A program made the position numbers and the translations under genes. Positions 46,612 to 55,448 of a DNA stretch of 64,000 bases are shown here, piece after piece (positions within the stretch are counted from its first letter, which is position 1; each line of letters starts with the position of its first letter). The stretch is from Roseivivax jejudonensis (GTDB taxonomy: Bacteria; Pseudomonadota; Alphaproteobacteria; Rhodobacterales; Rhodobacteraceae): NCBI RefSeq assembly GCF_900172265.1, contig NZ_FWFK01000007.1, forward strand, positions 1-64,000, read 5' to 3'. The notes beneath the pieces are model-generated. The model made no database searches. It had not been told where the DNA came from and worked only from the letters and a program-made list of their open reading frames with translations.

Positions 46612-46896
46612 ATGAACACCTCGATCAAAGCGCTCGTCGCGATCTCGGCCCTCGTTGCCGCTGCTCCGGCCATGGCCGGCAGCCCGAAGGGCGTCATCGC
46701 AGGTGACGGCGACGTCCAGCCCGCGCCGGCTCCGGCCGCTCCGGCCGCAGCAGCAAGCAGCCTCGGCCTGCCGGCAACCGCCGCGCTCGTCGCCGGCGGC
46801 GTGCTCGCCGCAGGCGCCATCGCTGCCGCCGCGAACGATGACGACGATGACGATGATGACGACAACAACGGCACCGGCACCACCGGCACCAACTGA
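46612..46896 (+). CDS. Small secreted protein with hydrophobic segment and poly-Asp tail
   Basis: 94 residues: signal peptide 1-22 (AMA-GS), a Pro/Ala-rich linker, a hydrophobic helix (LPATAALVAGGVLAAGAIAAAA), nine consecutive Asp and a NNGTGTTGTN end. Hydrophobic helix, acidic run and GTGT end copy the C-terminus of the preceding gene product. No family recognised. It has an AGAGAGA site and a terminator, so it can be a strongly expressed single gene. A membrane-anchored or processed envelope peptide is possible. Confidence 0.6.
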   Translation: MNTSIKALVAISALVAAAPAMAGSPKGVIAGDGDVQPAPAPAAPAAAASSLGLPATAALVAGGVLAAGAIAAAANDDDDDDDDDNNGTGTTGTN

Positions 46897-46934
46897 TCGC
46901 ATCTTCGGTCCGGCTTGACGGACACAGGAATTCG

Positions 46935-46965
46935 AAAGGCGCGTCCCGACAGGGGCGCGCCTTTT
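46935..46965 (+). terminator. Intrinsic terminator after the poly-Asp gene
   Basis: Stem AAAGGCGCG/CGCGCCTTT (46935-46943, 46956-46964) with a 12-base loop that can pair further inside, ending in TTTT. Confidence 0.85.
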
Positions 46966-46993
46966 ATCGTTCGGGCGGCGGTGCGCGCGCATG

Positions 46994-47011
46994 TTCAACT
47001 GAACGGTTGAA
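46994..47011. promoter_or_regulatory. Inverted repeat, possible operator
   Basis: TTCAAC and GTTGAA are separated by six bases in an otherwise GC-rich gap between the poly-Asp gene and the ATP synthase operon. The symmetry fits a dimeric regulator site (TTCAAC-N6-GTTGAA); the regulator is unknown. Confidence 0.35.
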
Positions 47012-47122
47012 TAACGCCCGCTCGGCCGGTGCGGGCGCGACCGCCAGGGTGCGTGCGTGCAGCGGCAATTAATCCAGCAAAATCAGTTGTTTTGCGCGCG
47101 TCCGCCCGAGGCGGCGCGTGGC

Positions 47123-47151
47123 TTGACTTGCGCGCGGGCGCAGCATAGCAC
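47123..47151 (+). promoter_or_regulatory. Candidate sigma-70 promoter of the F0 ATP synthase operon
   Basis: TTGACT (47123-47128) and TAGCAC (47146-47151) are spaced by 17 bases and stand 24 bases before the atpI GTG. The -35 matches consensus at five of six bases; the -10 is weaker. Confidence 0.4.
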
Positions 47152-47175
47152 CAGCGCGACGCTCAGGGGGACCGC

Positions 47176-47547
47176 GTGACCGAACCCGACCCGAAGTCCA
47201 GGCTTGCCGCGCTCGAGGCGCGGATCGCTGCGGCGCGGGGACGGGACGAACCACGCAAGCGCCACCAAGACGAGCATTACAGCCAGGCGCAGATGGCGTG
47301 GCGTCTGGTGATCGAGCTGGTGGCCGGTCTGGGCATCGGCTTCGGGATCGGCTACGGGCTCGACATCCTCGTCGGGACGACACCGTTCCTGATGGTGATA
47401 TTCACGCTGCTGGGCTTCGTGGCCGGCGTAAAGACGATGATACGCTCCGCCAACGAGATCCAGCAAAAGGGATTGCTGGACGCGTCGGGCGACGGCGCGG
47501 ACGAAGAAGAGGACGGCGAGAATGGCGACAGAGACGCAAGGCGGTGA
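47176..47547 (+). CDS. atpI: ATP synthase protein I (AtpI)
   Basis: 123 residues: a charged N-terminal part, then two membrane helices (about 43-60 and 68-90; [41 protein letters not shown]) and an acidic tail. AtpI helps assemble the c-ring. GTG start. Its end overlaps the atpB start by 26 bases. First gene of the F0 operon. Confidence 0.88.
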   Translation: MTEPDPKSRLAALEARIAAARGRDEPRKRHQDEHYSQAQMAWRLVIELVAGLGIGFGIGYGLDILVGTTPFLMVIFTLLGFVAGVKTMIRSANEIQQKGLLDASGDGADEEEDGENGDRDARR

Positions 47548-48295
47548 CGCGGCGCACGGAGAGGGCGGCGGCCTCGTCTTCCACCCGATGGACCAGTTCA
47601 TCGTGAAGCCGCTCTTCGGTGACGGCGGCGTCGGGCTGTTCACCGTGACGAACGCCACGCTCTGGATGGCGCTCGCGGTGCTGTGCGTCATCGGGCTGAT
47701 GGTTCTGGGCACATCGGGCCGCGGGATCGTTCCGGGCCGCGTCCAGTCTGTGGCCGAGCTTGCGTACGGCTTCGTCTACAAGATGGTCGAGGACGTGTCG
47801 GGTCGCGACGGCGTGAAGTACTTCCCGTACATCATGACGCTGTTCATGTTCATCGTCTTCGCCAACTTCCTTGGGCTGATCCCGATGGCGTTCACCACTA
47901 CCTCGCACTTCGCAGTGACGGTCGTGCTGGCACTCGCGGTGTTCCTGTTCGTCACGATCCTCGGTTTCGTGAAGCACGGCGCCAAGTTCCTCGAACTCTT
48001 CTGGGTGGCGTCGGCGCCGCTGGCGCTGCGCCCGATCCTCGCGATCATCGAGGTGATCTCGTACTTCGTGCGCCCGGTCAGCCACTCCATCCGTCTTGCC
48101 GGCAACCTCATGGCCGGTCACGCGGTGATCAAGGTCTTCGCGGGCTTTGCCGCGATCGCGGCCGTGTCGCCGATCTCGGTTCTGGCGATCACCGCGATGT
48201 ACGGGCTGGAGATCCTCGTGGCCTTCATTCAGGCCTACGTCTTCACCATCCTCACCTGCGTCTATCTCAAGGACGCGCTGCATCCGCATCATTAA
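47522..48295 (+). CDS. atpB: ATP synthase subunit a
   Basis: 257 residues, five or six membrane helices. The essential arginine lies in [13 protein letters not shown] (R191, equivalent to E. coli R210), with [18 protein letters not shown] in the last helix. It forms the proton half-channels against the c-ring. It begins inside atpI, so translation is coupled. Confidence 0.97.
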   Translation: MATETQGGDAAHGEGGGLVFHPMDQFIVKPLFGDGGVGLFTVTNATLWMALAVLCVIGLMVLGTSGRGIVPGRVQSVAELAYGFVYKMVEDVSGRDGVKYFPYIMTLFMFIVFANFLGLIPMAFTTTSHFAVTVVLALAVFLFVTILGFVKHGAKFLELFWVASAPLALRPILAIIEVISYFVRPVSHSIRLAGNLMAGHAVIKVFAGFAAIAAVSPISVLAITAMYGLEILVAFIQAYVFTILTCVYLKDALHPHH

Positions 48296-48381
48296 TGCGG
48301 TGGGGTGACACCCCACCCTGCCGCTGCGCCTCCGGGCGCGCATCGAACACGCCAACTTCCAATTCGTAAGGAGACATCATC

Positions 48382-48606
48382 ATGGAAGGCGATCTCGCAC
48401 ATATCGGCGCAGGCCTCGCGGCAATCGGCTCCGGCGCAGCCGCCATCGGGGTGGGCAACGTCGCGGGCAACTACCTTGCCGGCGCCCTGCGCAACCCGTC
48501 GGCTGCCGCGTCGCAGACCGCGACCCTCTTCATCGGCATCGCATTCGCGGAAGCGCTGGGCATCTTCGCCTTCCTCGTCTCGCTCCTGCTGATGTTCGCG
48601 GTGTAA
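48382..48606 (+). CDS. atpE: ATP synthase subunit c
   Basis: 74 residues forming a two-helix hairpin. Helix 1 is glycine-rich ([16 protein letters not shown]), the polar loop is RNP (37-39), and the proton-carrying glutamate is E57 in [11 protein letters not shown]. It forms the c-ring rotor. AAGGAG site six bases before the ATG; 86 bases after atpB, which may serve its higher translation. Confidence 0.97.
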   Translation: MEGDLAHIGAGLAAIGSGAAAIGVGNVAGNYLAGALRNPSAAASQTATLFIGIAFAEALGIFAFLVSLLLMFAV

Positions 48607-48689
48607 TCGACCCCGAACGATCCTTACGCGCGGGCGGTGCCGGATGCCGGCTCCGCCCGTGGTAATCCCAACGAATTCCGGAGGACGGC

Positions 48690-49238
48690 ATGGCGACCGA
48701 AACGACCGCCGAGAGTGCCAGCGCCTGCGTCGGCCCCAACGGCTCCGCCATCGGCATGCCGCAGCTGTGCGGCGAGTGGGTGGGGAACCAGGTCTTCTGG
48801 CTGATCCTCGCGCTCGTGGCCATCTACTTCGTGCTGGACCGCGTGGCGCTGCCCCGTATCCAGGCGATCCTTGCCGAGCGGCAGGGCACCATCACCAGCG
48901 ACCTCGCCAAGGCCGAGGAGCTGAAGGCGCAGGCCGAAGAGGCCGAGCGCGCCTACGAGAAAGCGCTGGCCGAGGCCCGCAGCGAAGCTCAGAAGATCGC
49001 GGAAGAGACCCGCGCCGAGATCCGGCAGCAGGTTCAGGACGCGCAGGACAAGGCTGATGCCGAGATCGCCGCGCGCACGGCCGAATCGGAAAAGCAGATC
49101 GCCGAGATTCGCGCCTCCGCGCTCGCCAACGTCGAGACGGTGGCCAAGGATACCGCCGAGGCGCTCGTCGCGGCGCTTGGCGTCAACGCGGACAAGTCGG
49201 CGCTCGATGCAGCGGTCGACAAGCGGATCGAGGGGTGA
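48690..49238 (+). CDS. ATP synthase subunit b' (second peripheral stalk subunit)
   Basis: 182 residues. One membrane helix (about 28-47, [23 protein letters not shown]) after a polar N-terminus, then a long coiled-coil stalk rich in Ala, Glu and Lys. In photosynthetic-type alphaproteobacteria F0 has two different b subunits; this is the b' (atpG or atpF2) form, being the first of the pair and lacking a signal-like start. It overlaps the b gene at its stop. GGAGG site before the ATG. Confidence 0.9.
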   Translation: MATETTAESASACVGPNGSAIGMPQLCGEWVGNQVFWLILALVAIYFVLDRVALPRIQAILAERQGTITSDLAKAEELKAQAEEAERAYEKALAEARSEAQKIAEETRAEIRQQVQDAQDKADAEIAARTAESEKQIAEIRASALANVETVAKDTAEALVAALGVNADKSALDAAVDKRIEG

Positions 49239-49243
49239 GCGTC

Positions 49244-49807
49244 ATGCGGATTATCCTGAGTGCGGGCGCGGCCCTAGCGGCGTCCCCGGCGATGGCGGCG
49301 ACGGCTGGCACCCCGTTCTTCTCGCTCAACAACACGGACTTCATCGTCCTGTTGGCGTTCGTTCTGTTCATCGCGGTGCTGATGTACTTCAACGTGCCGT
49401 CGATGATCGCGAAGATGCTCGACCAACGTGCCGAGGGCATCCAGGGCGAACTCGACGAAGCGCGCACCATCCGGGAGGAGGCCCAGAGCCTTCTGGCCTC
49501 GTACGAGCGCAAGCAGCGCGAGGTGTCCGAGCAGGCGGACCGGATCGTGGCGCAAGCCCGTGAGGACGCGCGAGCCTCCGCCGAGCAGGCGAAGGAAGAC
49601 CTTCAGCGCACGATCGACCGTCGCCTCGCCGCGGCGGAGGAACAAATCGCGTCGGCCGAGGCCGCGGCTGTTGCCGAGGTGCGCAACCGGGCCGTCGATA
49701 TCGCGGTGGCCGCGGCGCGCGAGGTCGTGGGCCAGCAGATGAGCGCGTCCAAGCAGGCCGAGCTGATCGACGGGGCCATCACGACCGTGGACCAGCGCCT
49801 GAACTGA
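49244..49807 (+). CDS. atpF: ATP synthase subunit b
   Basis: 187 residues. A signal-peptide-like start (MRIILSAGAALAASPAMAA) precedes the membrane helix (about 32-50, IVLLAFVLFIAVLMYFNVP) and a long coiled-coil. A presequence of this kind occurs in some alphaproteobacterial b subunits. The ATG at 49244 has a GAGGGG site; a GTG at 49235 overlapping the b' stop is an alternative. Last gene before a terminator; no F1 genes follow. Confidence 0.92.
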   Translation: MRIILSAGAALAASPAMAATAGTPFFSLNNTDFIVLLAFVLFIAVLMYFNVPSMIAKMLDQRAEGIQGELDEARTIREEAQSLLASYERKQREVSEQADRIVAQAREDARASAEQAKEDLQRTIDRRLAAAEEQIASAEAAAVAEVRNRAVDIAVAAAREVVGQQMSASKQAELIDGAITTVDQRLN

Positions 49808-49833
49808 GGCGGCCCAACACGTCATGTTCGAGG

Positions 49834-49860
49834 CACCCGGCGGTTTCCGCCGGGTGTTTT
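49834..49860 (+). terminator. Intrinsic terminator of the F0 operon
   Basis: Perfect 10-bp stem CACCCGGCGG/CCGCCGGGTG (49834-49843, 49847-49856) with a three-base loop and TTTT, 27 bases after the atpF stop. Confidence 0.9.
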
Positions 49861-49909
49861 CGCGTCCGGAGGACGATGCGAACGCCTCGTGGTGTCCGGA
49901 CGCCGGGGC

Positions 49910-51571
49910 TTACCGGCGGCCCTCGCGATAGCGGTTGACGATCGGATAGCGGCGGTCGAGCCAGAACGCTCTCTCGGACAGCCGCGTGCCGGGTGCCGAC
50001 TGGAAGCGCTTGTATTCGCTCACGTAGATCAGGTTCTCGACCTTCGCCGCGTCCTCGCGGGAATAGCCGGCTGCCTCGCAATCGGCGATCGATCCGTCGC
50101 GATCGACAAGGATTTCCAGGATCCCGTCGAGCACCGGGTAGTCGGGCAGCGAGTCGCTGTCCTTCTGGTCGGCGCGAAGCTCTGCGGTCGGCGGTTTTGA
50201 GATGATACGCGGCGGGATCACCTCGCCTGTGGGCGCCTTCATCCAGTCGCGCGCGGTCGCATTGCGCCAGCGGCAGATATCGAAGACCCGGGTCTTGTAG
50301 AGATCCTTGATCGGATTGTAGCCGCCGGACATGTCGCCGTAGATCGTGGCGTAGCCGACCGCCACCTCCGACTTGTTGCCGGTGGTCAGGAGCATTTCGC
50401 CGAACTTGTTCGACATCGCCATCAGCAGCAGGCCCCGCAGGCGCGACTGCACGTTCTCCTCGGTCAGATCCTCGTCCCGGCCCTCGAAATGGGGCGCGAG
50501 GGTTTCGCTGATCGCCGCCCGCGCGGGCCCGATCGGCACGAACTCGTAGGGGCAACCGAGCCGCTCGGCCAACGCCTTCGCGTCTTCCAGCGAGTGTTCG
50601 GAGGTGTATTCCGACGGAAGCATGACGCAGCGCACGTTCTCGGGCCCGATCGCATCGGCGGCGATAGTGGCGACGAGCGCGGAATCGACGCCGCCCGAAA
50701 GCCCGAGCAGCACCTTGGGAAAGCCGGCCTTGCGCAGGTAATCCCCGAGCGCCACGACCATCGCACGGTAATCCTGCTCGAGCGTGTCGGGGTGGTGCGC
50801 GACCTCGCCCGGTGCGACGCGCCATCCGTCGTCCGTGCGTTCGAGATCGACGTGGACCACCGCCTGTTCGAAGACCGGCAGCTGCACGGCCATGTCGCCA
50901 CCGGGATTGAGCACGAACGAGCCCCCGTCGAAAACCTGGTCGTCCTGCCCGCCGACGAGGTTGAGGAACACCAGCGGAAGGCCCGTCTCGACCGTGCGGG
51001 CGACCATGTGGCTCAGGCGGATGTCGTATTTCCCGCGGTGGTAGGGCGAACCGTTCGGCACCAGCAGGAACTCCGCACCGGTCTCGGCATGGGTCTCGGC
51101 CACGTCCGAAAACCACGCATCCTCGCAGATCGGCGAGCCGATGCGCGTGTTGCCGACGCTGTAGGGGCCGCCGATGGGCCCCGCGTCGAATACGCGCATC
51201 TCGTCGAAGACGGCGTAATTCGGCAGGTGATGCTTGAGCAGCGTCGAGGAGACCTTGCCGCCCTTCAGGATGAAGTAGGCGTTGTAGAGTTCGGTGCCCT
51301 CGAGCCACGGCCCACCGATGGCGAGCGCGGGCCCGTCGGCGCATTCCTCGGCAAGCCGGCGCACCGTCTCGATCGCCGCCATGTGGAAGGACGGCTTCAG
51401 CGTCAGGTCCTGCGGGTTGTAGCCGGTGATGAACATCTCGGGCAACGCGACGAGGTCGGCGCCAGCCGCCTGTCCGGCCTCCCACGCGTCTCGCGCGAGC
51501 GCGGCATTGCCGTCGAGATCGCCCACCGTGGCGTTCAGCTGTCCCAGCGTGAGGCGGAAACGATCGCCCAT
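49910..51571 (-). CDS. nadE: Glutamine-dependent NAD+ synthetase
   Basis: 553 residues. The N-terminal nitrilase-type glutaminase has E45, K113 and C149 (GSPICEDAWF) as its catalytic triad. The C-terminal NAD synthase domain begins near 270 with the ATP-binding LGLSGGVDSAL. Ammonia from glutamine amidates NaAD to NAD. The ATG at 51571 follows CAGGAGCC; the upstream frame is ignored. A single gene, convergent with the F0 operon. Confidence 0.96.
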   Translation of the reverse strand: MGDRFRLTLGQLNATVGDLDGNAALARDAWEAGQAAGADLVALPEMFITGYNPQDLTLKPSFHMAAIETVRRLAEECADGPALAIGGPWLEGTELYNAYFILKGGKVSSTLLKHHLPNYAVFDEMRVFDAGPIGGPYSVGNTRIGSPICEDAWFSDVAETHAETGAEFLLVPNGSPYHRGKYDIRLSHMVARTVETGLPLVFLNLVGGQDDQVFDGGSFVLNPGGDMAVQLPVFEQAVVHVDLERTDDGWRVAPGEVAHHPDTLEQDYRAMVVALGDYLRKAGFPKVLLGLSGGVDSALVATIAADAIGPENVRCVMLPSEYTSEHSLEDAKALAERLGCPYEFVPIGPARAAISETLAPHFEGRDEDLTEENVQSRLRGLLLMAMSNKFGEMLLTTGNKSEVAVGYATIYGDMSGGYNPIKDLYKTRVFDICRWRNATARDWMKAPTGEVIPPRIISKPPTAELRADQKDSDSLPDYPVLDGILEILVDRDGSIADCEAAGYSREDAAKVENLIYVSEYKRFQSAPGTRLSERAFWLDRRYPIVNRYREGRR

Positions 51572-51731
51572 CCAAAGGCTCCTGACACGGTCACAATCGC
51601 GTGGCGACATAGCAGATGCGGCGGCGAGGGGAAGCGCCTGCGGCCAAAAGACATTGTGCGCGCGGCGCGCCTTCTTTACGTTTCAGACACTCTCAGAACC
51701 GGGCAGGCGACAACGGGAGCATCGCGGGCGC

Positions 51732-53252
51732 ATGACAGGACAGGCGCGTCTCATCCTCTTGGCAGCGACGATCTGGCTGAATCCCGGCCTCGGGTCGGCG
51801 CAGTCGGACGGCGAGGTCCAGACCAAGACATTCGACGATGGCGGCGTCTACGAAGGCACGTTCCGCGACGGATTGCAGCATGGCGAGGGCACCTACCGCC
51901 TTCCCAACGGCTACGAGTACGTCGGCGAATGGGTCGACGGCGAGATCCGCGGCGAGGGCGTCGCGACGTTTCCGTCGGGCGCGATCTACGAAGGCCAGTT
52001 CGCCAAGGGCAAGCCCGAAGGCGTCGGCAAGATCACCTTCGTCGACGGCGGCACCTACGAGGGCACGTGGTCCGACGGCAAGATCAACGGACGCGGCGTG
52101 GCAATCTACGCCAACGGCGTGCGCTACGAGGGATCGTTCCGCAACGCGCGCCACCACGGCCGCGGCACGATGACCACGCCGAACGGGCACACCTACGAAG
52201 GCGACTGGGTCAACGGCGTCAAGGAAGGCACCGGCACCCTGACGTTCCCCGATGGCTCGATTTACGAAGGCCGCGTGTCCGGCGGCGTCCGCGACGGCCA
52301 GGGCACGCTGACCATGCCCGACGGCTGGGTCTACGAAGGCATGTGGAACGACGGCCAGATTGATGGCGCCGGCCGGATCGAGCAGCCGAACGGCGATGTC
52401 TACGAGGGCGAGCTGGTCGACGGCCGCCGCCACGGCACCGGCACCGCCACCTACGAGAACGGCGATGTCTACGAAGGCGCGTTCCGCGACGACCGCCGGC
52501 ACGGCGAGGGCACGTTCCGCGGCGCGGACGGTTACGAGTACACCGGGGCCTGGGTCGAGGGCGTGATGCAGGGCGAGGGTCAGCTCAGCTATCCCGACGG
52601 GTCGGTCTATGTCGGCGAATTCGTCGACGGGCTTCCGAACGGCACCGGCCGGATCACCTACGCCGACGGCTCCACCTTCCAGGGCGACTGGGAAGAGGGC
52701 GTGATCTCGGGTGAGGGGCGCGCGGAATACGCAGACGGCCTCGTCTACGAGGGCGAGTTCCGCAACGCGCGCAAGCACGGCACCGGCGTGATGACCTATC
52801 CCGACGGTTATCGCTACGAGGGCGAGTGGGTCGACGACCGGCGCGAGGGGCAGGGGACCACCACCTTCCCCGACGGCACGACCTACACCGGCGGATTCCG
52901 TGACGGCCAGCGCCACGGTCAGGGCACGCTCGTTATGGCCGAGGGCTTCCGCTACGAAGGCGAATGGCAGAACGGCGAGATTAGCGGCGAGGGCCGCGCG
53001 ACATATGCCAACGGCGACGTCTACGAGGGCATGTTCGTGGACGGCAAGCGGCAAGGCGAAGGCACCTTGTCCTACGCCACGGGCGAGGTCCGCTCCGGCA
53101 CCTTCGTGAACGGCGCGTTGACCGAAGAGGACACCCCCGAGGACGGCAGCAGCGACGAGGCCGCGGCGGACGGTGACGACACGGACGCGGCGCCGCTGGC
53201 AGAGGGACCCGAGACGCCCGAGGCCCCTCAGGATCCGTCCAACGGCGGCTGA
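51732..53252 (+). CDS. Secreted protein with 18 MORN repeats
   Basis: 506 residues. Signal peptide 1-23 (GSA-QS), then 18 full 23-residue MORN repeats of the form G.xYEG.w.dG...GxGt..(y)..d in register from about residue 37 to 450, a partial nineteenth, and an acidic Glu/Asp/Pro-rich tail. MORN repeats form elongated beta-sheets that bind proteins or lipids; in eukaryotes they often contact membranes. A secreted array this long would be a scaffold or adhesin at the cell surface. No catalytic domain is visible. DNA repeats follow the protein repeats, with third-position divergence. Confidence 0.8.
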   Translation: MTGQARLILLAATIWLNPGLGSAQSDGEVQTKTFDDGGVYEGTFRDGLQHGEGTYRLPNGYEYVGEWVDGEIRGEGVATFPSGAIYEGQFAKGKPEGVGKITFVDGGTYEGTWSDGKINGRGVAIYANGVRYEGSFRNARHHGRGTMTTPNGHTYEGDWVNGVKEGTGTLTFPDGSIYEGRVSGGVRDGQGTLTMPDGWVYEGMWNDGQIDGAGRIEQPNGDVYEGELVDGRRHGTGTATYENGDVYEGAFRDDRRHGEGTFRGADGYEYTGAWVEGVMQGEGQLSYPDGSVYVGEFVDGLPNGTGRITYADGSTFQGDWEEGVISGEGRAEYADGLVYEGEFRNARKHGTGVMTYPDGYRYEGEWVDDRREGQGTTTFPDGTTYTGGFRDGQRHGQGTLVMAEGFRYEGEWQNGEISGEGRATYANGDVYEGMFVDGKRQGEGTLSYATGEVRSGTFVNGALTEEDTPEDGSSDEAAADGDDTDAAPLAEGPETPEAPQDPSNGG

Positions 53253-53350
53253 CGGACGGCCGCGCGACGTGTCTCGTGCGGTCGGCGGGAACCCGGCCGC
53301 GCCCCGCTCGGTTCGGCTGGCGTCACGTCACCGCAAGGAAGGACTGCGCC

Positions 53351-53563
53351 ATGGGCTATTCGACAGGCGACCGCGTAGAATGGGATTGGGGCAACGGCAC
53401 CGCCTCGGGCACCATTGAGGAGCGCTTCACCCAGGATGTCACGCGCACGATCAAGGGCAACGAGATCAAGCGCACGGCGAGCGTGGACGAGCCTGCCTTC
53501 CTGATCCGGCAGGGCGACGGCACGCCGGTGCTGAAATCCATCACGGAATTGCGCAAGCAGTGA
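53351..53563 (+). CDS. HVA1 / DUF2945 (Tudor-like) small protein
   Basis: 70 residues, starting GYSTGDRVEWDWGNGTASGTIEERFTQDV, with the VE..w..G...G.i......... Tudor-like beta-barrel of the DUF2945 (hypervirulence-associated TUDOR) family. Small such proteins are common in bacteria; function unknown, and the name does not indicate virulence. AAGGAAGG site before the ATG. Confidence 0.7.
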   Translation: MGYSTGDRVEWDWGNGTASGTIEERFTQDVTRTIKGNEIKRTASVDEPAFLIRQGDGTPVLKSITELRKQ

Positions 53564-53710
53564 CGCTGGCGGCCGGCAGGCCCACACAGCGGCCCGGGCC
53601 GGCGCGGGCACGAGGAGCACGGTCGCTCTCGCTGCGGCCTCGCTTCCCCTTGGCAGCGCGAGCCGCGCGGCTGTAACATCCGCGGACAAACCTTCGACGC
53701 TGGCCCGCGA

Positions 53711-54859
53711 ATGACCGACGCCCCCTACATCCGCGCCGACCGGCTGCGCCGGCTGTCCGCAGCGCTGCCGTTCTGGATCTCGCTGGCGCTTTTGCCGGTG
53801 CTGTGGGTCGGAGCGGTCCTCGGTGGCGCGTGGATCCTGCTGACGCCGCTCGTCACGTGGTACCTGTTTTCCGCTCTGGACGCGGCGATCGGCCTTAACA
53901 CCGACAACGCGGACCCTCAGACCGACGAGGCGCAGCTGTTCTGGTATCGCCTCGTCACGCTGATCTGGGCACCGCTGCAGGCTGCGACGCTTCTCGCTTT
54001 GCTGTACTACGTGCCGCGCGCGCCGCACCTGTCGAGCCTGGAGGCCGTGGGCGTCTTCCTCGGCATGGGCGTCGTTTCGGGCACGGTCGGGATCAACTAC
54101 GCGCACGAACTGATGCACCAGCGCAACCGGGTAGAGCGTCGGCTGGCCGACATCCTTCTTGCCATGGTGCTTTATTCGCATTTCCGGTCCGAGCATCTGC
54201 TCGTTCACCACCGCTATGTCGGCACGCCGCGCGATCCGGTAACGGCGCGCTACAACGAGGGCTTCCACCGGTTCTATCCGCGCGTGCTTCGGGAGTCGCT
54301 GGTGTCCGCCTTCCGCGCCGAGCGCGCCATGCTGGCGCGCCGCGACCGGCCATGGACGGACCGCAGCAATCCGTTCTGGCTCTACTGGGCGCTGCAGGCG
54401 ACATTTCTCGCGCTGGCGATGATCCTCGGAGGCGCATCCGGCCTTGCGCTGTTCTTCGTGCAGGCGGGCACGGCGGTGTGGCAGCTCGAACTCGTCAATT
54501 ATGTCGAGCACTACGGGCTGACGCGCAAGCACGAGGGCGGGGGCCGGTACGAACACGTCAAGCCGCGCCACTCGTGGAACGCGTCGCAACGGGCCTCGAA
54601 CTGGCTGCTTATCAATCTCCAGCGTCATTCCGATCATCACTACAAGCCCGACCGGCGGTTCCCGCTGCTTCAGACCTATGAGGAGGAAGAGGCGCCGCAA
54701 CTGCCCTACGGCTACCCTGTGATGACGGTGGCGGCGATGATCCCGCCGATCTGGCGCCGCGTGATGAATCCCCGCGTCCGGGCGTGGCGGCGTCAGTTCT
54801 ATCCGGAGATCGAGGATTGGCGGGCCTACAACCGCCACGAAACGCCGCTGCCGCGCTAG
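53711..54859 (+). CDS. AlkB-type alkane 1-monooxygenase (membrane di-iron hydroxylase)
   Basis: 382 residues, about six hydrophobic segments. All histidine motifs are there: HELMH (132-136), EHLLVHH (161-167), NYVEHYGL (263-270) and LQRHSDHHYKPDRR (303-316). These bind the di-iron centre. AlkB hydroxylates n-alkanes terminally, taking electrons from rubredoxin and rubredoxin reductase, neither of which is nearby. The HSDHHYKP region differs slightly from the usual HSDHHAxP, so the substrate range is open. Single gene. Confidence 0.88.
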   Translation: MTDAPYIRADRLRRLSAALPFWISLALLPVLWVGAVLGGAWILLTPLVTWYLFSALDAAIGLNTDNADPQTDEAQLFWYRLVTLIWAPLQAATLLALLYYVPRAPHLSSLEAVGVFLGMGVVSGTVGINYAHELMHQRNRVERRLADILLAMVLYSHFRSEHLLVHHRYVGTPRDPVTARYNEGFHRFYPRVLRESLVSAFRAERAMLARRDRPWTDRSNPFWLYWALQATFLALAMILGGASGLALFFVQAGTAVWQLELVNYVEHYGLTRKHEGGGRYEHVKPRHSWNASQRASNWLLINLQRHSDHHYKPDRRFPLLQTYEEEEAPQLPYGYPVMTVAAMIPPIWRRVMNPRVRAWRRQFYPEIEDWRAYNRHETPLPR

Positions 54860-54908
54860 CGCACGACTCGCGGCACTCGGCCGGCGATGACCGACGCGCC
54901 GTCGTCGG

Positions 54909-55298
54909 TCATTCCCACCAGCGGTCGATCTCGGCGATATCGTCGTCGGACCAGCCGAAATGGTGGGCGATCTCGTGCACCACCACATGCGCCACCAGAT
55001 CCTCCAGCGCGACGTTGCCGCGCTCGCGCCACTCGGTCAGGATCGGTTCGCGGAAGAGCCAGACCGTGTCGGGGAATGGCGCCGGGTCGCTCACCGATTT
55101 CTCTGTCAGCGGGATACCGTCGTAGAGCCCGGTCAGCTCGCGCGGATCCTCCATCCCGAACTCGGCAAGCATCGCATCGTCCGGCCAGTCCTCGACGCGC
55201 AGAACCACGTCGGCCGCGCGGGCGGCAAAGGGCGCCGGCAGCGCGGCAAGTGCGGCGCGGGCCATGGCTTCGAAGCTGTCGGCGTCGGTGCGGGTCAT
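54909..55298 (-). CDS. Zincin-type metallopeptidase family protein
   Basis: 129 residues. VVHEIAHHFGW near the C-terminus supplies the HExxH zinc motif (H108, E109, H112). This matches the small bacterial metallopeptidase family (formerly DUF1025) that usually also has the FRE(P)..EW upstream motif seen here (LFREPILTEW). No signal peptide, so probably cytoplasmic. Activity unproven. The frame continues upstream, but this ATG gives the family's usual length. Confidence 0.75.
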   Translation of the reverse strand: MTRTDADSFEAMARAALAALPAPFAARAADVVLRVEDWPDDAMLAEFGMEDPRELTGLYDGIPLTEKSVSDPAPFPDTVWLFREPILTEWRERGNVALEDLVAHVVVHEIAHHFGWSDDDIAEIDRWWE

Positions 55299-55448
55299 GG
55301 CGCCGGATATGGCCTGTGCGGGACGTGTTGGAAAGGCTCTGCGCGGTCGCACAGCATCTTTGCGGAGAAACGCGGAACGTGCGCTCGCGCGCGCTAGTTG
55401 GCCATGCGAAAGACACCGCAGACCATTCTGAACACAGGAGAGACGACG

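Noticed and set aside
51846..53100. DNA-level tandem repeats that might suggest a CRISPR array or satellite
   Set aside because: The 69-base periodicity is due to the 23-residue MORN protein repeat, with synonymous divergence and no spacer structure. No CRISPR array or cas gene was seen anywhere in the window.
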